64,000 nt of DNA from Puccinellia tenuiflora. Lineage: Eukaryota; Streptophyta; Magnoliopsida; Poales; Poaceae. The notes below the pieces were generated by a model. The model worked only from the letters and a program-made list of their open reading frames with translations. It was not told where the DNA came from and made no database searches. The first letter of the stretch is position 1; every line of letters begins with the position of its first letter. Below are positions 60,600-64,000 of this stretch, piece by piece. The DNA lies in contig QRDG01000846.1 in NCBI GenBank assembly GCA_012064385.1, positions 929,238-993,237 on the forward strand, in the 5' to 3' direction. Made by a program: the position numbers and the translations under genes.

Positions 60600-61990
60600 A
60601 ATCATTCCACAGACTTATTCCTCGCCGCCGCGGTATGTGCTGTTGAAGTTAACAAATACTCACACTACATATTCCCTCCAATTGTGGACTCCAATTGAAC
60701 ATCTTAATTAAGCAAAGTATTGGCCAAAAAAAAAGACTTTCTTTACATACGAAATGCATATGCAATTCCTCAAACTATATATGAAAAAAAAAATCAGATG
60801 GAATTCCACAAATTACATATGCACTTCACTAAATGCTCATATAATGCACATCTTCTGATTACGAAGCTTAATCACTTATTTATGCCAACATACAACCATA
60901 ATCAAACAATCAAATTTGCCAACTATTCGAAATTATCGTAGCATTTCTCAAAGTTTTAAATTGTTCGACATTTGGATATATCTTAAATACATTTTCTCTA
61001 AACACAGTTAAGAATTCGTGGCAACATACGAGCATACTTAAATACTTCAAATTGCTAAATATATGGATATTCTCTAACCTATATAAAAAAGGTCCACAAA
61101 ATTCAACGCTAACTACATGTACCAAAACACAAAATTTGGATGCAACATAGACGAACTTTCCCTACAATACAACTGGACTCCCTCCAATAATGCAACTCAT
61201 TTTAAAAAAAGTATTCCCTCTAATTATGATCTAAATTGAAAATCTAATAGCAATTCAAATAGTTCAAATAATTTCCAGACGAAAATATTTTTATTACACC
61301 AGACGAATTTCCAAAAAAAAAAAAAATAGAGAAATGCAAACAATATATAAAAAACCATATTAAATGTGCATTTCCCATTATATACTTCAATTTAACATTA
61401 CTAATCTTCGAACATTTCAAATTGCTTTAAAAAAAATATAGGTACTCTAAAATATATCAATATGTTCACAAAAACAAAATGCCAACTATTTACAGAAAAA
61501 AAGTGTTGGAACATTTTGAATTTGTGAAAATTTGAAAAGAAACAATATGCACTCTCCATAATTACATAAAGTTGTATTTAACAGATGCTCACACTATGTA
61601 TTCCCTTTAATTATGTACTCTAATTGAATATCTCAATTAAGCAAAATATTGACAACAAAAAAAACTAAATTAACTTACTCTAAATATGAAATTCAAATGC
61701 AATTCCTCAAATTATTTATGCCAACATATAAACATAATCAAACATTCAAATTTGCTAAGTATTTCAAATTACCCTAACATTAAAAAAACAAATTTGGCGA
61801 ACATTTATATATAATTCTAACACATTTGCTCTCATTACATTACAGATTTCATGGCAACATACAAACATATTTAAATACATCAATTTGGTAATTGTTCGGA
61901 TATTCTCTAAACTATATAAAAAAATGCTCAGAAAAAACCAACACTAACTATGTATGGCAAAACAAAAAATGTCAAATTCAGTTGACTAAC
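60600..61990. repeat. Long diverged direct repeat, period roughly 0.83-0.93 kb
   Basis: Blocks at 60671-61145 recur at 61600-61985: TATTCCCTCCAATTGTGGAC against TATTCCCTTTAATTATGTAC, TATGCCAACATACAACCATA against TATGCCAACATATAAACATA, and GGATATTCTCTAACCTATAT against GGATATTCTCTAAACTATAT, in the same order. Confidence 0.75.
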
Positions 61991-62269
61991 GTAGGATTTT
62001 CCACTCATTATAGAATTACTTTCCAAAATAATAATAAACAAATATTTAGACTCAGGTTTAAACATTTCATCGCATATCATCGCAACTATTTATGGCATAT
62101 CATCGCAACTCAAATTAAAAAAAAAATCCCAAATGCCGATCATTTCAACAAAACCTAAATGCATTCCTTCTTAAAAAAAGGATTTGGATTTACAAAATAC
62201 TTATATAACGTGTTCCTTCTGATTAAGTAAATTAATTAAAGATCTATATCAGACTACAAACATACTTCA

Positions 62270-62815
62270 CCATTTAAATTCGCATAAAAAAAAGAAGTTA
62301 CTTCGAACGACAAATTACGATGAATTCTAACATTTCAAAACACAGCGTCCCAGATGGGGCTTACTAAATGATGAAACATAAAGCATGTTTATATTTAATT
62401 TCAACGATTTTTTTAATGATCTACAAAAGATAAAATAAATATGGAAAATTTCAAGTTTTGTTTAAGAAAAAAAAAATGAACAAAAAGGAAGCACTGTTTA
62501 TGCAATATTCCAAACCTTAAACAAAAACAATGGAGACATTTTTTACAATGTCAAAATTACAAACACACTTGATCATTTAAATTCACTTAAAAAAAATGAA
62601 GTTACTTCAAACGACAATTACGACGAATTTTAACATTTCAAAACACAACGTCCCGAATGGGGCCTATTGAACGATGGAATATAAGGTCTGTTCATATTTA
62701 ATTTCAATGAATTTTTGTTACGATCTACAGAAGATAAAAGAAATATGAAAAATTCCGAGTTTTATTCAAACAAAAAAAAATAAAAAAGGAAGTACTGTTT
62801 ATGCAATATTTCAAA
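62270..62815. repeat. Two-copy direct repeat of about 245 bp, period about 300 bp
   Basis: 62270-62515 and 62572-62815 align along their length, for example GAAGTTACTTCGAACGACAA against GAAGTTACTTCAAACGACAA and GGAAGCACTGTTTATGCAAT against GGAAGTACTGTTTATGCAAT. Confidence 0.85.
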
Positions 62816-63067
62816 TCCAATTTTTCAAACACTATTGGAACTTTTAAAATATACCTAAAAATCAATTCAAACCAACTTACATTTCTAAATTTTCAATCCC
62901 TTCCAGATTCACATACAAACAACTTTCAACAACTTTAAAATCTAAATAAATCATAAATATAAACTTCTCCTTCTTAATTTCGGTACTTCAAATATTCAGA
63001 AATATTTTAGATAAATTAAAAAAAATCAACAAAGGCGTGGCGTGACGCCACGCCAAATTCAACTAGT

Positions 63068-63361
63068 AAATCTTATGGGAGGAGTATTTAGTCACTGAAC
63101 TTTCAAGAAGGAGGCCGGCGGTTACTTTGCTTTGTATGAGCAAACCGATCACCATAGTGATAGCAGTGCTAAGCGTGATGCTGATGCTGATGCTGACCGG
63201 GCTGTTCGCCGTCATCACACGCTTAGCACTGCTTGGGGAGCGATGTTGCAGCGTGCGAGTCGGTGGCCGCGCCGGAGCCCTCGATTCCGACCAATATCCC
63301 TTGCACCGTGACGAGAAGGAGGAGGCGCACCGCGCACGTGGACAGGTGCAGGTCGCCACAT
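63068..63361 (+). other. Unrecognised stretch with an 81-codon hydrophobic ORF and an inverted repeat
   Basis: Plus-strand ORF 63127-63372 has a hydrophobic run (ITIVIAVLSVMLMLMLTGLF) that could be one membrane segment, then a basic tail that runs into the poly(T) of the neighbouring LINE, so its end is not native. A 16-bp perfect inverted repeat (63162-63177 and 63218-63233) lies inside it. No family recognised; it may be chance coding or a fragment of the original sequence upstream of the methyltransferase gene. Confidence 0.25.
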
Positions 63362-64000
63362 TTTTTTTTTGAGAAAAGGAGCTTTACAGATCAAGGCGTG
63401 ACAGAGTGATTACAATCAGCATGGACAAGCTCTTGAATGGATGGGCAGAGACCATTCCTGAAGGTTTGATTCCCAACCGTTCTGGCAAGCTTTGCCAGGG
63501 CATCAGGCACCATGTTGCACTCACGATGGGATTGCCGCAACATGCAGTCAGTGAATTGCCCAGTGTCTCGATCTGCATTGGCTTCTAGATGACAGTGCGT
63601 TGGCAACAGCCGCGCAGTCTGTCTCAAGAATCACCCGCCCAGGGAAGTTGTCGAGTGCAAGCTTGATGCCCAGCAGGGCCGCCCAAGCTTCAGCTTCTTC
63701 CGCGTCTTCGCAAGTTCCCAGGGGGTGGCTGGCCGCCAGCAGCACCGATCCAAGGTGATCTCTGGCCACCATACCAGCAGATCCCAGGCCGTCCCAGCTG
63801 GTGAAGGATCCGTCAACGTTGATCTTCACGCAGCCCATGGCCGGAGCAGACCAGATATGAGCCAGATTCGGCACAGCCTCTGGCTTGCTGTGGGCGGAAG
63901 GAGCCATGGGGGCTTTACCTTTTGGGTAAATTATCCGTTTGCCATCAGTTCTGTCCATGTACTCAGTTTTGCCCCTAGCTTGGAATCGTCCTCAGTTTTG
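63362..64000 (-). mobile_element. LINE 3' end, 5' part beyond the window
   Basis: A T-run (63361-63371) marks the poly(A) tail on the minus strand. Reading leftwards, an RNase H domain (63958-63391) precedes a short 3' UTR ending AAAGCTCCTTTTCTC. Grass LINEs often carry such an RNase H domain after RT. Confidence 0.75.
63391..63958 (-). pseudogene. LINE RNase H-like domain, frame-shifted
   Basis: 63958-63548 has VKINVDGSF, GSAGMVARDHLGSVLLA, AEAWAALLGIKLALD and ETDCAAVANALSS, the RNase H (RVT_3-type) core with its Asp, Glu and Asp residues. Near 63590 the frame changes, and the C-terminal part (NMVPDALAKLAR, with the conserved Asp-Ala-Leu-Ala) continues in the frame of 63627-63391. At least one indel therefore breaks the domain. 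The upstream part is off the window. Confidence 0.8.

Larger units (their letters stand above)
58979..63067 (+). mobile_element. Probable second Helitron, AT-rich body
   Basis: The 3' end has hairpin GGCGTGGCG-TGA-CGCCACGCC (63035-63055), 8 nt, CTAG (63064-63067), then T63068. The best 5' candidate is TCTCTCTTTATATAAAAGACGG directly after A58978, similar in plan to the first Helitron's start. There is no Rep/helicase. The first about 770 bp are GC-rich (a 196-codon ORF at 59227-59817 has no domain), then about 3.2 kb is strongly AT-rich with many direct repeats. The 3' terminus is well supported; the 5' end is less certain. Confidence 0.65.

Noticed and set aside
1..64000. tRNA or rRNA genes, CRISPR arrays, plastid or mitochondrial inserts, bacterial defence-type loci
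   Set aside because: No cloverleaf, rRNA core, spaced direct-repeat array or organelle gene was recognised on either strand; tRNA-like matches are retrotransposon primer-binding sites.

Overview
The window is repeat-rich nuclear DNA of a large-genome grass, most likely a pooid cereal or relative (wheat, barley, rye, oat or Lolium type). The evidence is dense nesting of long-LTR Ty3/gypsy and copia-type retrotransposons, several Stowaway MITEs with CTCCCTCCGT ends, two elements with Helitron-type termini, a PIF/Harbinger copy, LINE 3' ends, and one multi-exon plant nuclear gene with GT-AG introns. I see no rRNA, tRNA, CRISPR or prokaryotic features. Element boundaries were set from TG...CA ends, 5-bp target-site duplications (TSDs), primer-binding sites, polypurine tracts and restoration of reading frames, all by eye.

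Layout. (1) 1-18276: a minus-strand Tekay/Del-like gypsy element cut by the left window edge. Its gag-pol is at 1-3504 with three in-frame stops, and its 5' LTR is split into 3976-4070 and 14594-18276. A related element without visible gag or pol (4071-14593, TSD CGCAA) sits inside that LTR. (2) 18277-19136: a LINE-like 3' end with paired 3' hairpins. (3) 19725-38753: a plus-strand CRM-like gypsy element (TSD GAGCG). Its pol is split by a minus-strand, gag-only, copia-type long-LTR element (25508-36308, TSD CTACC). (4) 38754-42750: a second LINE-like 3' end, itself split by a solo LTR (38977-42351, TSD TCTGT). (5) 43326-52559: the only host gene I can support, on the minus strand. It has seven exons and encodes a 346-residue leucine-carboxyl-methyltransferase (LCMT/PPM-type) SAM methyltransferase with a plastid-like N-terminus. 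Its introns carry a Helitron (43811-46044), two Stowaway MITEs and a decayed PIF/Harbinger element. (6) 52708-58973: a small TIR transposon about 150 bp upstream of the gene's start codon, split by a Reina-like chromodomain gypsy element (53224-58631, TSD ACACC). (7) 58979-63067: a probable second Helitron with a very AT-rich, internally repeated body. (8) 63068-64000: a short unrecognised stretch, then the 3' end of a minus-strand LINE with an RNase H domain, cut by the right window edge.

Apart from the methyltransferase gene, nearly everything here is transposable-element DNA in various stages of decay. The points most worth a second look are the non-autonomous element lodged in the LTR of its likely autonomous partner, the LINE 3' hairpins that show compensatory changes, the gag-only element with unusual repeated motifs, and a CCGG-rich minisatellite shared by unrelated LTR families. 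I found no operon-like or obviously new multi-gene system.
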